64,000 bases of DNA from Aridibaculum aurantiacum (GCF_017355875.1 NZ_JAFEWC010000001.1:248001-312000); one strand, 5' to 3'. Positions 16,711-25,529 are shown, counted from the first letter of the stretch. Notes: a model not told the origin generated them from the sequence alone. Translations and numbers: made by a program.

Positions 16711-17833
16711 TCAGTCATACCAGGTAGCTATTGTGGGTGGTGGTTTGGCCGGCCTTTGTATGGCTATCCAATGTGCTACACAAGGTTATACTACTATAGT
16801 TTTTGAAAAAGAGCAGTACCCGTTTCATAAAGTTTGTGGCGAATACATCAGCATGGAAAGCCATGCATTTCTCCAGCGGCTCGGTTTCAATCCGGCTGCT
16901 TTTGGTGTTCCTTATATCAATCAACTGTATGTAAGCGATGTGGCGGGTAAGGGTTATAATTTTAGATTGCCGCTGGGTGGTTTTGGTATCAGCCGCTACA
17001 GCCTCGATTATGCTCTATATCAGATTGCGGTACATAAAGGAGTCGCTTTTGTTCATGAAAAAGTAAATGATGTAAGGCTGGAAGGGGAGCAGTTTGTTAT
17101 AGAAAGCCAGCTTCATCCATGTACTGCAGCTGTTGTAGTAGGTAGTTTTGGCAAAAGAAGCAACCTGGATGTAAAATGGAAACGCTCTTTCACTGAAAAG
17201 AAAACTAGTGGTGAAAATTATATTGGTGTAAAATACCACGTAAGGTATCCGCAACAGGCCAACCAGATAGCGCTGCATAATTTCAAAAATGGCTATTGTG
17301 GCATCTCGAAAATTGAGGATGAAAAGTGCTGCTTATGCTACCTTACCACAGCTAAAGAACTGAAAGCTGCTGGCGGATCAATTGACAAAATGGAGCAAAC
17401 ACTGCTGGCAAAGAACCCGCAGCTAAAGCGCATTTTTTCTACCGCTGAATTTTTGTATGATGAGCCACTGGCCATTTCGCAAATAAGCTTTCAGCCCAAA
17501 GTAAATGTACAAAACCATGTTTTGCTGGTTGGTGATGCAGCAGGATTAATAACTCCTCTTTGTGGAAACGGTATGAGTATGGCCATCCACGGAAGCAAGA
17601 TATGCTTTCAAGTAGTAAACGATTTTATGCAAAAGCGTATTGGCCGGAAGGAGATGGAAAGAGAATACAGCCGCCTTTGGAAACAGCAATTTGCCAGCAG
17701 GCTATACTGGGGAAGATTGGTTCAACGCTTTTTTGGAGATCCTGCTACTACAGGCATTTTCCTCAGGATGATGAATATGTTGCCGCCATTGTCAAGGCAG
17801 CTTATCCGATCTACCCATGGAAAACCTTTTTAA
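16700..17833 (+). CDS. FAD-dependent oxidoreductase (geranylgeranyl reductase/monooxygenase fold)
   Basis: 377 residues. Rossmann FAD motif VAIVGGGLAGL (residues 9-19), ARHxxCGE-like turn FHKVCGEYIS near residue 45, and the second FAD motif LLVGDAAGLITPLCGNGM near residue 279. The family includes aromatic hydroxylases, geranylgeranyl reductases and tryptophan-halogenase relatives; the halogenase WxWxIP motif is not present. In this cluster the likely jobs are ring hydroxylation to a quinone or reduction of a prenyl chain; the sequence alone does not decide. Last gene of the four-gene unit, followed by a hairpin. Confidence 0.88.
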   Translation: MQHNQSYQVAIVGGGLAGLCMAIQCATQGYTTIVFEKEQYPFHKVCGEYISMESHAFLQRLGFNPAAFGVPYINQLYVSDVAGKGYNFRLPLGGFGISRYSLDYALYQIAVHKGVAFVHEKVNDVRLEGEQFVIESQLHPCTAAVVVGSFGKRSNLDVKWKRSFTEKKTSGENYIGVKYHVRYPQQANQIALHNFKNGYCGISKIEDEKCCLCYLTTAKELKAAGGSIDKMEQTLLAKNPQLKRIFSTAEFLYDEPLAISQISFQPKVNVQNHVLLVGDAAGLITPLCGNGMSMAIHGSKICFQVVNDFMQKRIGRKEMEREYSRLWKQQFASRLYWGRLVQRFFGDPATTGIFLRMMNMLPPLSRQLIRSTHGKPF

Positions 17834-17841
17834 AAAGAAAA

Positions 17842-17868
17842 GACCTGCGGGCTCATTACCTGCAGGTC
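17842..17868 (+). terminator. Hairpin after the polyketide cluster
   Basis: GACCTGC (17842-17848) pairs with GCAGGTC (17862-17868) nine bases after the oxidoreductase stop. The following tail is ATTTATAT, so a weak or bidirectional terminator. The opposing gene ends 17 bases away. Confidence 0.5.
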
Positions 17869-17884
17869 ATTTATATGCTTTACA

Positions 17885-18244
17885 CTACATAACTGGTAAC
17901 TTCTTACTCGTTTCATCCGGGTCGTTACCTATTGCTACTCCGTCATCATCGTCGTCGTCATCCTCATCATCATCTTCTTCTTCGTTCAGAGAGAAATGAC
18001 TTGACAGCCTTCCTTGATCTTTAGGAGTAGTTTCTACATTTACATTATCCAGGAATTCTTCAGGGGATTCTTCATTTACCACCTGTGTTTGCTCATCCTG
18101 GTTTGTTACTATCTCATCTCCTTCCTGTACAGCCGATTCCCCGGAATCATTCGCTGTTTTAGTGTCAGAGCTTGTAGCTCCGCCTTCTTTTATTTTAGGA
18201 GGATTATCAACATTCTGATTATTAAGTCCCTGTGTGTCTTCCAT
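17885..18244 (-). CDS. Highly acidic low-complexity protein
   Basis: 119 residues with no hydrophobic core. Asp and Glu dominate, with an almost unbroken acidic run (EEEDDDEDDDDDDD) near residue 90, followed by GVAIGNDPDETSKKL. Likely disordered. The start at 18244 is a clean ATG and the stop lies just beyond the cluster terminator. The acidic run gives a TCATC/GTCGTC-type repeat on the plus strand. No family recognised; a role in metal or polycation binding would be guesswork. Confidence 0.5.
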   Translation of the reverse strand: MEDTQGLNNQNVDNPPKIKEGGATSSDTKTANDSGESAVQEGDEIVTNQDEQTQVVNEESPEEFLDNVNVETTPKDQGRLSSHFSLNEEEDDDEDDDDDDDGVAIGNDPDETSKKLPVM

Positions 18245-18389
18245 AATCTTTAGTTTATGCTGTATTAGTAGTAAAAACTATACCATTGCGCCACAACATA
18301 AAGTGGATAACAAAGCTAGAAGCAGGAATACAAATCAGTAATCGGAAAGACTAATTGTTCGATTAAGGAGTAAAATGGATAGAAGAATG

Positions 18390-18430
18390 CGCACAAAGAC
18401 CAGCAACTATAAGCTGAAGATCTTTGTGCG
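18390..18430 (-). terminator. Strong 10-bp hairpin just after the response-regulator stop
   Basis: CGCACAAAGA (18390-18399) is perfectly complementary to TCTTTGTGCG (18421-18430) with a 21-nt loop, four bases past the stop of the regulator on the minus strand. The U-tract is poor in both directions, so termination is only probable. Confidence 0.4.
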
Positions 18431-18434
18431 TCTA

Positions 18435-18779
18435 TTATTTAAGAAAGTTATCTATTTGGGATATGGAAATGGGCTTTTCAACCACCTGGCACTGCGAATC
18501 TGTGATATCCGGTTTGTGCATTGGCTTGTTAGCGCTTATCAAAAAAAGATGAACATCGGGAACAGCGTCCAATATATTTTTAGCTGCAGGCCATCCAAGA
18601 CCGTCAGGTAAATTATTATCTAGAATGACAATATCAGGTTCGTTGTTTTTTAAAAGGCCCAGCCCATCTTGAAGAGTATGAGAAATACTTACCTCGCAAT
18701 TTTTCTTGGATAAATAGAATTGCATCAGTAAACAGAAATCTACCTCATCATCAATAATTAATACTTTCTTCTTATCCAT
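18435..18779 (-). CDS. Single-domain response regulator
   Basis: 114 residues, receiver domain only: acidic pair in VLIIDDEVDFC, phosphoacceptor Asp in IVILDNNLPDGLG (about residue 53), switch Ser in LFLISANKP, and conserved Lys in VVEKPIS. The ATG at 18779 is chosen over a TTG two codons upstream. There is no output domain and no adjacent kinase, so it is an orphan that may act in a phosphorelay or by protein-protein contact. Confidence 0.88.
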   Translation of the reverse strand: MDKKKVLIIDDEVDFCLLMQFYLSKKNCEVSISHTLQDGLGLLKNNEPDIVILDNNLPDGLGWPAAKNILDAVPDVHLFLISANKPMHKPDITDSQCQVVEKPISISQIDNFLK

Positions 18780-19023
18780 GCGCAAAGCGGTTAAAAAATA
18801 TTGCCACTGTCTTTTACATTGTCAGCAAGTTTTTTTGCCGGCTTCTGTAGAAACAATTTCACAAATAACGGAGGAATTTAAAGAAAATTTCATTTGTACA
18901 AAGAATAGTTATAGCCGACGGGGCTTTGAGGGCTTTTGGGGTAGGATAGCAACCCTTGCCTGAAGGTAAAGAATCTGCTGGTGGCAAGGAAATTGCCGTC
19001 CTCTGCTCAAACAGATTTTATAC

Positions 19024-19677
19024 ATGAAGAAGTACTTATTAGCTGCTGTATTAGGGGTATGTGCGGTAACAGCAAATGCACAGTCCAGGTCAAGATTTTC
19101 ATTGGGTCCGAACGCCGGTGTAGGTAGCACCTGGATCGACAATGTGCAAAACAAGAAATTTAAAACCCATGGAAATGTGGGGCTCTCAATGGTTTTTAGT
19201 GCACATCCAAATTTTGGAATTGGCACCGATGTCAAATATTCGTTTGAAGGCGGAAGAACAGATAATGCTCTGCCAAATAACTCAGTAGGCATTCACGAGA
19301 TCAGCCTGGATTATTTACGCGTTCCAATTAAAGCCATCTACTTTTTTGGTAAACCAGGACATCGATTAAGACCAAAATTATCAGCAGGCCCATCACTTGG
19401 ATTTTTAATGGGTGGTAAAACTACTTACTCCGTTCGCAACCAGTCAGGCGTTGTTTCACCTATTTCTTCAGCACGTTCTAAAGATGTATGGAACAGCTTT
19501 GATATTGGCTTGCAGGGTGCGGGTGGAATTCACTATAGGCTGGTTCAAAGTACATGGTTGGTAGCTGATGTAACATACTACCATGGCTTAAGAGATATTG
19601 TTGACAACAACAACACAAATGTTCAGCATAAAAACAGGAACCTCGGGCTGAATTTAGGCGTGAACTTCGGGTTGTAA
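19024..19677 (+). CDS. Outer-membrane beta-barrel (porin family) protein
   Basis: 217 residues with a clear signal peptide (MKKYLLAAVLGVCAVTANAQ, cleavage after Gln/Ala). The mature part has eight alternating strands ending in aromatic or hydrophobic residues (FSLGPNAGVGSTWI, GNVGLSMVF, FGIGTDVKYSF, LRPKLSAGPSLGFLMGG, FDIGLQGAGGIHYRL) and closes with NLGLNLGVNFGL. This matches the Bacteroidota OMP_b-brl/PorT-like family of small barrels. Specific role unknown. It stands alone, divergent from the response regulator. Confidence 0.82.
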   Translation: MKKYLLAAVLGVCAVTANAQSRSRFSLGPNAGVGSTWIDNVQNKKFKTHGNVGLSMVFSAHPNFGIGTDVKYSFEGGRTDNALPNNSVGIHEISLDYLRVPIKAIYFFGKPGHRLRPKLSAGPSLGFLMGGKTTYSVRNQSGVVSPISSARSKDVWNSFDIGLQGAGGIHYRLVQSTWLVADVTYYHGLRDIVDNNNTNVQHKNRNLGLNLGVNFGL

Positions 19678-19768
19678 CACCGGGATAACAAGCTCTTTAA
19701 GATTTAGTTTTCACTATCCGGAATAAAGAACCACTTTGTGCTTCTCACCCGGAACAAAATGAATATTT

Positions 19769-20443
19769 ATGATGATAAGGACTATTAAAAACTCATTACT
19801 TGTTCTATGTATTGCCGGCACTATGGGTGTAGGTTGTAAAACCATGAATAAGCAACAGAAAGGTGTACTTATAGGTGCAGGTGCTGGTGGTGCAGTAGGC
19901 GCAGGTGTAGGAAAAGCGGCAGGCAACACTGCACTGGGAGCTATCATTGGTGCTACTGTTGGTGGCGTTACCGGTGGTGTAATTGGTAGAAAAATGGACA
20001 AGCAGGCTGAAGAAATGGCTAAGATACCCGGAGCTGAAGTAAAAAGGGTGGAAGAAGGTATAAACGTAACATTTGAATCAGGTGTGCTGTTCGGTGTCAA
20101 TCAATCTTCTCTTAATGCCACTGCACAGGGAAATATTCGTCAGCTGGCAGAGGTGCTTAATAAGTATCCTGATACTTATGTACTGATAGAAGGTCATACA
20201 GATAATACTGGTTCTGCCAGCCACAACATGACCTTGAGCGAAAGAAGAGCAAAATCTGTAGCTGATTACTTAAGAAGCCAGAACATAGCTTCATCAAGGC
20301 TTAAAACTGCATGGTATGGTTTAACACAGCCAAAGTATCCTAATGACTCTGAAGCAAACAGGGCTAAGAACAGGAGAGTGGAATTTGCCATTTACGCCAA
20401 CGAGAAAATGGTAGAAGAAGCTAAGCGTGAAAGCAATGGCTAA
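19769..20443 (+). CDS. OmpA-family peptidoglycan-binding lipoprotein
   Basis: 224 residues. A lipoprotein signal ends in GVGC (lipidated Cys about residue 23). A glycine-zipper segment follows (IGAGAGGAVGAGVGKAAG, then GAIIGATVGGVTGGVIG; residues 34-75). An OmpA C-terminal domain comes last, with VLIEGHTDNTGS near residue 143, SERRAKSVADYL and NRAKNRRVEFAI. The OmpA domain binds peptidoglycan non-covalently; the lipid anchors it to the outer membrane. Followed by a strong palindromic terminator. Confidence 0.93.
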   Translation: MMIRTIKNSLLVLCIAGTMGVGCKTMNKQQKGVLIGAGAGGAVGAGVGKAAGNTALGAIIGATVGGVTGGVIGRKMDKQAEEMAKIPGAEVKRVEEGINVTFESGVLFGVNQSSLNATAQGNIRQLAEVLNKYPDTYVLIEGHTDNTGSASHNMTLSERRAKSVADYLRSQNIASSRLKTAWYGLTQPKYPNDSEANRAKNRRVEFAIYANEKMVEEAKRESNG

Positions 20444-20480
20444 TATTCTTTAAAAAATAATACCGGCACTTTGTGCCAAC

Positions 20481-20511
20481 AAAAAAAGCTATCGATATCG
20501 ATAGCTTTTTT
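20481..20511. terminator. Perfectly symmetric bidirectional terminator
   Basis: A seven-A run, the perfect palindrome GCTATCGATATCGATAGC (20488-20505), then six T. It works in both directions and separates the rightward OmpA gene from the leftward lipoprotein gene. A smaller hairpin GGCAC-TTT-GTGCC (20465-20477) lies just upstream. Confidence 0.88.
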
Positions 20512-20529
20512 ATATCAAAAGTAGAGAGA

Positions 20530-21129
20530 CTAGTATGTCTGCTTCCTAAGTTTTTCAATCAAGTCGCGCATTTCCTGGTTTGTATAAAATTTATACAGTT
20601 CCACTTCTTTTCCATCAGGATCTGCATCTATAGCGCCCGGTATTTTGGTAAAAGGACCATAAACACGTGCATTAACGTTGCCAGAAATTTTTACAACCTG
20701 GTTAGGTGCGATAATGAAGTTGGTGCCACCTTGCTTCACATTAGCACCGGTAGTAAGTTGTACAAGACTATCAATCTTCAGTTTCAGCTCTTCCTGTGTC
20801 ATAACTTTTCCGGAGCTTAGGTCAGTGCCTATGTTTTGCTTAGCTCCTACAATTGTATCCGTTCTTAGGTTCAACATGTAAAAACCTTCACCTGCCGGAA
20901 CAGCTACATCTTTTTTACTACCATCTACATCTACGCTCAACTGGCTTTCTTTATCATCAGTAAGTTGAACTGTTGCTTCAGCGTATCCTGATCCTTGTTT
21001 AAGTGTAACGGAATTTTCTCTTGCTGTTAATGTGCCTTTGCCCATTACCAATACTTTCTTTTTGGTAGGAGTATTACACGATGCAATAATTGTAAGTGTG
21101 CATAGTGCAGATAAGAAGACTCTTTTCAT
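20530..21129 (-). CDS. Hypothetical lipoprotein with DUF4397/SH3-like repeats unresolved
   Basis: 199 residues. A lipoprotein signal MKRVFLSALCTLTIIASC places the lipidated Cys at residue 18. The mature protein is beta-rich (GKGTLTARENSVTLKQGSGY, then AEATVQLTDD) with a C-terminal helical region (EVELYKFYTNQEMRDLIEKL). No domain recognised with confidence. Likely periplasmic face of the outer membrane. It is separated from the upstream superoxide dismutase gene by that gene's terminator, so it probably has its own promoter. Confidence 0.6.
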   Translation of the reverse strand: MKRVFLSALCTLTIIASCNTPTKKKVLVMGKGTLTARENSVTLKQGSGYAEATVQLTDDKESQLSVDVDGSKKDVAVPAGEGFYMLNLRTDTIVGAKQNIGTDLSSGKVMTQEELKLKIDSLVQLTTGANVKQGGTNFIIAPNQVVKISGNVNARVYGPFTKIPGAIDADPDGKEVELYKFYTNQEMRDLIEKLRKQTY

Positions 21130-21141
21130 GTTTAGATATTT

Positions 21142-21172
21142 AAAAAGAAAAACCCCGGCAACATCGCCGGGG
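21142..21172 (-). terminator. Rho-independent terminator of the superoxide dismutase gene
   Basis: CCCCGGC (21153-21159) and GCCGGGG (21166-21172) form a GC-rich stem; on the minus strand it is followed by a T-rich tail (TTTTTCTTTTT, 21152-21142), 26 bases past the gene's stop. Confidence 0.88.
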
Positions 21173-21197
21173 CTGAAAATTAAAACAGTTATTGCAC

Positions 21198-21800
21198 TTA
21201 TTGTGCAGCCTTAAAATGTTCTGCTACTTTATCCCAGTTAATCACATTCCAGATAGCGGTCAGGTAGTCAGGGCGCTTGTTCTGATATTTCAAATAATAA
21301 GCATGCTCCCAAACATCCATACCCAAAATAGGAGTGCCTTTTACTTCTGCTACATCCATCAGTGGATTGTCCTGGTTAGGAGTTGAAGTAACTTCCAGCT
21401 TGCCATCTTTTACGATGATCCATGCCCAGCCGCTGCCAAAGCGTGTAGCACCAGCTGCATTTACTTTAGCTTTTAGTTCTTCTAATGAGCCAAAGGTGCT
21501 ATTGATAGCATCTGACAACTCACCAGATGGAGTACCACCATTTGGTGAAAGGATCTCCCAGAAGAAACTGTGGTTCCAGTGACCGCCGCCATTGTTGCGT
21601 ACTGCCGGGCTGATGCTTCCTGCAGAAGCTACAAGCTCTTCCAATGATTTACCCTCGTGTTCAGTGCCTGCTATTGCTTTATTCAGGTTGTCTACATATG
21701 CCTGGTGATGTTTACCATGGTGTATCTGCATGGTTTGCGCATCAATATGTGGTTCCAATGCTTCGTGTGCATAAGGGAGATTTGGAAGTGTAAATGCCAT
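21198..21800 (-). CDS. Superoxide dismutase, Fe/Mn family
   Basis: 200 residues from the ATG at 21800 ([20 protein letters not shown]); an open extension to 21845 lacks family similarity. Metal ligands are visible: His in MQIHHGKHH (about residue 26), His in [11 protein letters not shown] (about 76), and Asp/His in [12 protein letters not shown] (about 161 and 165). It dismutates superoxide in the cytoplasm. Fe versus Mn preference cannot be decided by eye, hence no symbol. Single gene with its own promoter-like element and terminator. No signal peptide. Confidence 0.96.
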   Translation of the reverse strand: MAFTLPNLPYAHEALEPHIDAQTMQIHHGKHHQAYVDNLNKAIAGTEHEGKSLEELVASAGSISPAVRNNGGGHWNHSFFWEILSPNGGTPSGELSDAINSTFGSLEELKAKVNAAGATRFGSGWAWIIVKDGKLEVTSTPNQDNPLMDVAEVKGTPILGMDVWEHAYYLKYQNKRPDYLTAIWNVINWDKVAEHFKAAQ

Positions 21801-21842
21801 GTGTATTGATTTTAATTGTTTGAAGATAAATGTAATGAGCAG

Positions 21843-21850
21843 CAAATTTA
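21843..21850 (-). promoter_or_regulatory. Bacteroidota -7 element for superoxide dismutase
   Basis: On the minus strand TAAATTTG fits TAnnTTTG exactly. It lies 43 bases upstream of the superoxide dismutase ATG, predicting a leader of about 35 nt. No clear -33 partner. Confidence 0.45.
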
Positions 21851-21996
21851 AATGCTATCTGTTGAACAGAGCAGAACAGAATGAAATGTTTCTGAAATCG
21901 CAAGAAGATGCATCTTTAAAAAGAACTCATGTTTCTATAGAACTTTAGAATCTGTTAGAATTGGAGTTCTGCATATTTCCTGCCGGGGCTACGGTC

Positions 21997-22443
21997 TTAT
22001 CTTCTTTCTTTGAAAAAATCTTTCATCAGCTTGCCACATTCATCAGCAAGTATACCTTTCACCACCTCAGCTTTTGGGTGAAAAGGATTTTTCTCTGCAC
22101 AGAAATTATGGTAGCCTTGCTTTTCATCAAATGCTCCAAATACTATTCGCTTCACTTTGCTCCAGTACAAGGCACCCGCACACATATGGCAAGGTTCAAT
22201 GGTAACATAGATAGTGGCATCCGGTAAATATTTTGCACCTAGCGAATTACATGCTCCCGTTATAGCCAGTACTTCCGCATGTGCAGTAGGATCATTTAAA
22301 CGCTCCACCCGGTTATGATCGCGGGCAATAATTTTATTATTAATAACAACAACAGCACCTATAGGAATTTCACCTTCCAGGTATGCTTCCTGTGCTTCGC
22401 GCAGTGCCTGCCGCATATAATGTTCATCGTTGTACTCAATCAT
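21997..22443 (-). CDS. tadA: tRNA adenosine(34) deaminase TadA / nucleoside deaminase
   Basis: 148 residues, single cytidine-deaminase fold. Zinc/catalytic motif TAHAEVLAI (His and Glu near residues 55-57) and PCHMCAGAL (two Cys near 85-88). The N-terminal YMRQALREAQEAYLEGEIPI and GAVVV fit TadA, which converts wobble adenosine to inosine in tRNA-Arg. A guanine deaminase of the same family is a less likely alternative. Confidence 0.88.
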   Translation of the reverse strand: MIEYNDEHYMRQALREAQEAYLEGEIPIGAVVVINNKIIARDHNRVERLNDPTAHAEVLAITGACNSLGAKYLPDATIYVTIEPCHMCAGALYWSKVKRIVFGAFDEKQGYHNFCAEKNPFHPKAEVVKGILADECGKLMKDFFKERR

Positions 22444-22507
22444 GTTGTAAAAGTACTAATGCTGGCAATGCAGCTGCAGAACCTTATATTGATTACTTTG
22501 TAATTAA

Positions 22508-23899
22508 ATGCACAATATGGAAGCTATGCTGACGGAAAGTGGCTGGAAAGGGATGAGAGATTTTTACGCTTCTGGTACCACCCGCACCTATCAGTTCAGG
22601 AAGCTGCAGCTGGAGCGCCTAAAGGTGGCAATAAAAGAAAATGAGGAAGCTATATCAGCCGCATTGTTTCAAGATTTAAGAAAGTCAAAAGAGGAGGCAT
22701 ATACCACAGAGATAGGTTTTATGTATGCTGAAATATCTCATGCATTAAAACACTTGCGGCAATGGATGCAGCCCACAACGGTTAAAACACCTGTAGTACT
22801 CTTCCCCAGCAGCAGTAAGATCATTCCTGCTTCACTGGGTGTGGTTCTCATCATTGCACCATGGAATTATCCTTTCCAGTTGATGATGGCGCCGCTGGTT
22901 GGTGCCATAGCCGGCGGCAATTGTGCTGTACTAAAACCATCTGAACTTACGCCGCATACTTCCGCCATCATTTCCAAAATCATTCAAGAAACCTTTGATC
23001 CAAACTTTATAAAAGTAATAGAAGGTGATGGAGCACAGGTAGTGCCTGGCCTTATGAATAACTACCGGTTTGATAATGTTTTTTTCACCGGTAGTATAGC
23101 TGTAGGAAAAGAGATCAATAAACTGGCGGCTCCACAACTAGTGCCGGTAACACTAGAGTTGGGTGGTAAATCTCCCTGCATTGTAGATGCCGATGCTGAC
23201 CTGGCTGTGGCAGCCAAACGGATCACCTGGGGCAAATTCACCAATGCGGGGCAAACATGTGTGGCTCCTGATTATGTGCTTGTACACAAAGATCGCAAGG
23301 CTGAATTGGTAAAGCATATGCAGCAGGCAATACATAATTTCTATGGCAGCAATCCGCAGCAGTCAAGTGATTATGGACGCATTGTAAACGAAAGAAGATG
23401 GATTACGCTGACAGATTTTCTACAGCAAGGAAAAATCATTGAAGGTGGTAAAACTGATAAGGAAGACTTGTACATATCGCCAACATTGATTGAAAATGTT
23501 TCCCTTGATCAACCAATCATGAAGGAAGAAATTTTCGGCCCTTTATTACCGGTACTATCATTTCAGCACCATGATGAAGCGCTTCAGATAATCAAGCAAA
23601 ATCCAAACCCATTGTCACTCTACTATTTTGGTAACAAGAAAGAGAACCAGGTAAAATTCCTGGATGAAGTATCCTTTGGTGGAGGCTGTATCAATAACAC
23701 GCTGGTGCATCTTGCCAACGCCGAACTACCCTTTGGAGGTGTAGGCAATAGTGGTGTAGGTTCATATCATGGCAAGTTTAGCTTCGACACTTTTACCCGG
23801 CCTAAGAGTGTATTAGAAACAGCTACCTGGATCGATCCTTCAGTAAAATACCCGCCTTATAAAGGAAAGTTGAAGTTCCTGAAATGGTTCTTTAAGTAA
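22508..23899 (+). CDS. Aldehyde dehydrogenase family protein
   Basis: 463 residues, class-3-like (ALDH3) length. NAD-binding IIAPWNYPFQLMMAPLVGAI near residue 117, FTGSIAVGK near 197, the active-site Glu in LELGGKSPCIV near 218, and catalytic Cys in NAGQTCVAPDY near 252. EEIFGPLLPV and a C-terminal PFGGVGNSGVG follow. A C-terminal hydrophobic/basic tail (KGKLKFLKWFFK) resembles membrane-associating ALDH3s that oxidise fatty aldehydes. ATGs at 22508 and 22517 are both possible starts. Confidence 0.95.
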   Translation: MHNMEAMLTESGWKGMRDFYASGTTRTYQFRKLQLERLKVAIKENEEAISAALFQDLRKSKEEAYTTEIGFMYAEISHALKHLRQWMQPTTVKTPVVLFPSSSKIIPASLGVVLIIAPWNYPFQLMMAPLVGAIAGGNCAVLKPSELTPHTSAIISKIIQETFDPNFIKVIEGDGAQVVPGLMNNYRFDNVFFTGSIAVGKEINKLAAPQLVPVTLELGGKSPCIVDADADLAVAAKRITWGKFTNAGQTCVAPDYVLVHKDRKAELVKHMQQAIHNFYGSNPQQSSDYGRIVNERRWITLTDFLQQGKIIEGGKTDKEDLYISPTLIENVSLDQPIMKEEIFGPLLPVLSFQHHDEALQIIKQNPNPLSLYYFGNKKENQVKFLDEVSFGGGCINNTLVHLANAELPFGGVGNSGVGSYHGKFSFDTFTRPKSVLETATWIDPSVKYPPYKGKLKFLKWFFK

Positions 23900-23905
23900 T
23901 GAATC

Positions 23906-24670
23906 CTATTCCAGTTCCAGGTACATTGGCCCGTGATCGCTGTGCTTAATGTGCGGGAGCACCTTTGCGTCTTTGATGCGGTGGCGGAGGTTTTCTGTCA
24001 CATTGATGTAGTCAATGCGCCAGCCTTTGTTCTCTTCGCGGATGCTGGGTCGTAGCTGGTTCCACCACGTATATTGTGCAGGCTCCTGAGTTATTTCGCG
24101 CAAGCCATCTACAAATCCATTTGCTAGGAACTTATCAAACCATGCACGCTCTTCAGGCAGAAAACCCGTGGTCTTCTTGTTGGTCTTTGGGCTGTGCAGG
24201 TCAATTTCTCTATGAGCAATGTTGTAGTCGCCGCACACGATCAGCTGGGAACGCGTCTTACGCAGCTCCAGCAACCAATCAAGAAATTCATCCAGCCATA
24301 CATACTTGTAAGCCTGTCGCACATCGCCCATTGTACCTGAAGGGAAATATGCATTGATGATGGTGATGTCGCCGAAGTCGGCTCTTATAACACGTCCCTC
24401 CAGGTCACTCTGTTCTATCTGGCATCCCTCCACCACGTTGTCAGGTTTTATCTTGCTAAGTATGCCCACGCCGCTGTAGCCTTTTTTCTGCGCACAAAAC
24501 CACTGGGTGTGGTAGCCCATCGTTTCAATGGAAGCAATATCAATATCAGAACGCTGCGCCTTCACCTCCTGCAGGCATACAATATCGGCGGGGTCAGTTG
24601 CCAGCCACTCGTAAAATCCCTTCTTCACCGCGCTGCGGATACCGTTGACATTGTAAGTGATGATGCGCAT
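23906..24670 (-). CDS. xth: Exodeoxyribonuclease III (AP endonuclease)
   Basis: 254 residues from the ATG at 24670 (MRIITYNVNGIRSAVKKGF). All exonuclease III motifs are present: the N in NVNGIRS, CLQEVKA (catalytic Glu), YFPSGTMG, VCGDYNIAHREIDL, and the C-terminal WRIDYINVT and KHSDHGPMYLEL (Asp-His). It removes 3' blocks and incises abasic sites in base-excision repair. Divergent from the LOG-family gene with 82 bases between starts. Confidence 0.96.
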   Translation of the reverse strand: MRIITYNVNGIRSAVKKGFYEWLATDPADIVCLQEVKAQRSDIDIASIETMGYHTQWFCAQKKGYSGVGILSKIKPDNVVEGCQIEQSDLEGRVIRADFGDITIINAYFPSGTMGDVRQAYKYVWLDEFLDWLLELRKTRSQLIVCGDYNIAHREIDLHSPKTNKKTTGFLPEERAWFDKFLANGFVDGLREITQEPAQYTWWNQLRPSIREENKGWRIDYINVTENLRHRIKDAKVLPHIKHSDHGPMYLELE

Positions 24671-24752
24671 AGGAATAGTTTTTATACTCTTGATAGTGGT
24701 GCAAATTAATCGCTTGCACACACAACTGATTGTAAATGGAGAACTTTATAGC

Positions 24753-25517
24753 ATGAGCAAAGACAAAAGAATTATCAACAACCGCCTTGAGGAATATTTG
24801 GAAGGGCCGAAGAGCCGGTGGAAGGAGTTTAAGTTTGCGGTGCATGTATTTTGGCAAATGATACGCGGCATTCGTACGTTGCACTACATAGGTCCATGCA
24901 TTACCGTCTTCGGCTCCGCACGTTTCAAGGAAGGACATCGTTATTACGAGGCTGCTCGTGAATTCGGCAAACGCATTGCCGAAATAGGTTTCACCACGCT
25001 CACTGGCGGCGGACCAGGTATCATGGAAGCGGCCAACCGCGGCGCTTTCGAGAACGGCGGCTACTCCGTTGGCTGCAATATCTACCTGCCGTTTGAGCAG
25101 GCGCACAACCCTTACATGCACAAGTGGTTTACGTTCAAACATTTTTTTGTGCGCAAAACACTGCTCGTCAAATATTCGTACTCGTTCATCATCATGCCAG
25201 GTGGCTTTGGTACCATGGACGAATTTTTTGAAACGCTGACACTGGTGCAAACCAAAACCATCACGCAGTTCCCAATAGTGCTGTACGGCAAAGAATATTA
25301 CCAGCCGCTGATGGACTACATGCACTTCCTGGCCAAAGAGCAAACAATAAGTGAAGACGACCTGAAGCTGGTGCTGCTGACAGACGATTACGATGAGGCG
25401 ATGCAACACATCCGCACCTACATCACCGGCAACTACAAAATCACCAAGAGGCCAAAACCATTCTGGGGCTTCCTTGAAAAGCAATCAAGCAAGGTGAAGG
25501 AGCCAACGGTGGTGTAA
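24753..25517 (+). CDS. LOG-family protein (TIGR00730, lysine decarboxylase-like fold)
   Basis: 254 residues from the ATG at 24753; the open frame extends to 24657 but that part overlaps the divergent exonuclease gene and is not family-like. Family motifs: TVFGSARF near residue 50, LTGGGPGIMEAANRGA near 87, and PGGFGTMDEFFE near 149. Proteins with PGGxGTxxE are nucleoside 5'-monophosphate phosphoribohydrolases (cytokinin-activating LOG) rather than lysine decarboxylases. The bacterial substrate is uncertain. Confidence 0.9.
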   Translation: MSKDKRIINNRLEEYLEGPKSRWKEFKFAVHVFWQMIRGIRTLHYIGPCITVFGSARFKEGHRYYEAAREFGKRIAEIGFTTLTGGGPGIMEAANRGAFENGGYSVGCNIYLPFEQAHNPYMHKWFTFKHFFVRKTLLVKYSYSFIIMPGGFGTMDEFFETLTLVQTKTITQFPIVLYGKEYYQPLMDYMHFLAKEQTISEDDLKLVLLTDDYDEAMQHIRTYITGNYKITKRPKPFWGFLEKQSSKVKEPTVV

Positions 25518-25529
25518 AAAAGGATGGCT

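Noticed and set aside
17941-17985. Simple-sequence repeat TCATC/TCGTC
   Set aside because: It encodes the Asp/Glu run of the acidic protein on the minus strand, so it is coding low complexity rather than a separate repeat.
24594-25484. 296-residue open frame on the minus strand opposite the LOG-family gene
   Set aside because: Antisense shadow of a well-supported gene; GC-rich codon third positions leave the opposite frame open and no domain is recognisable.
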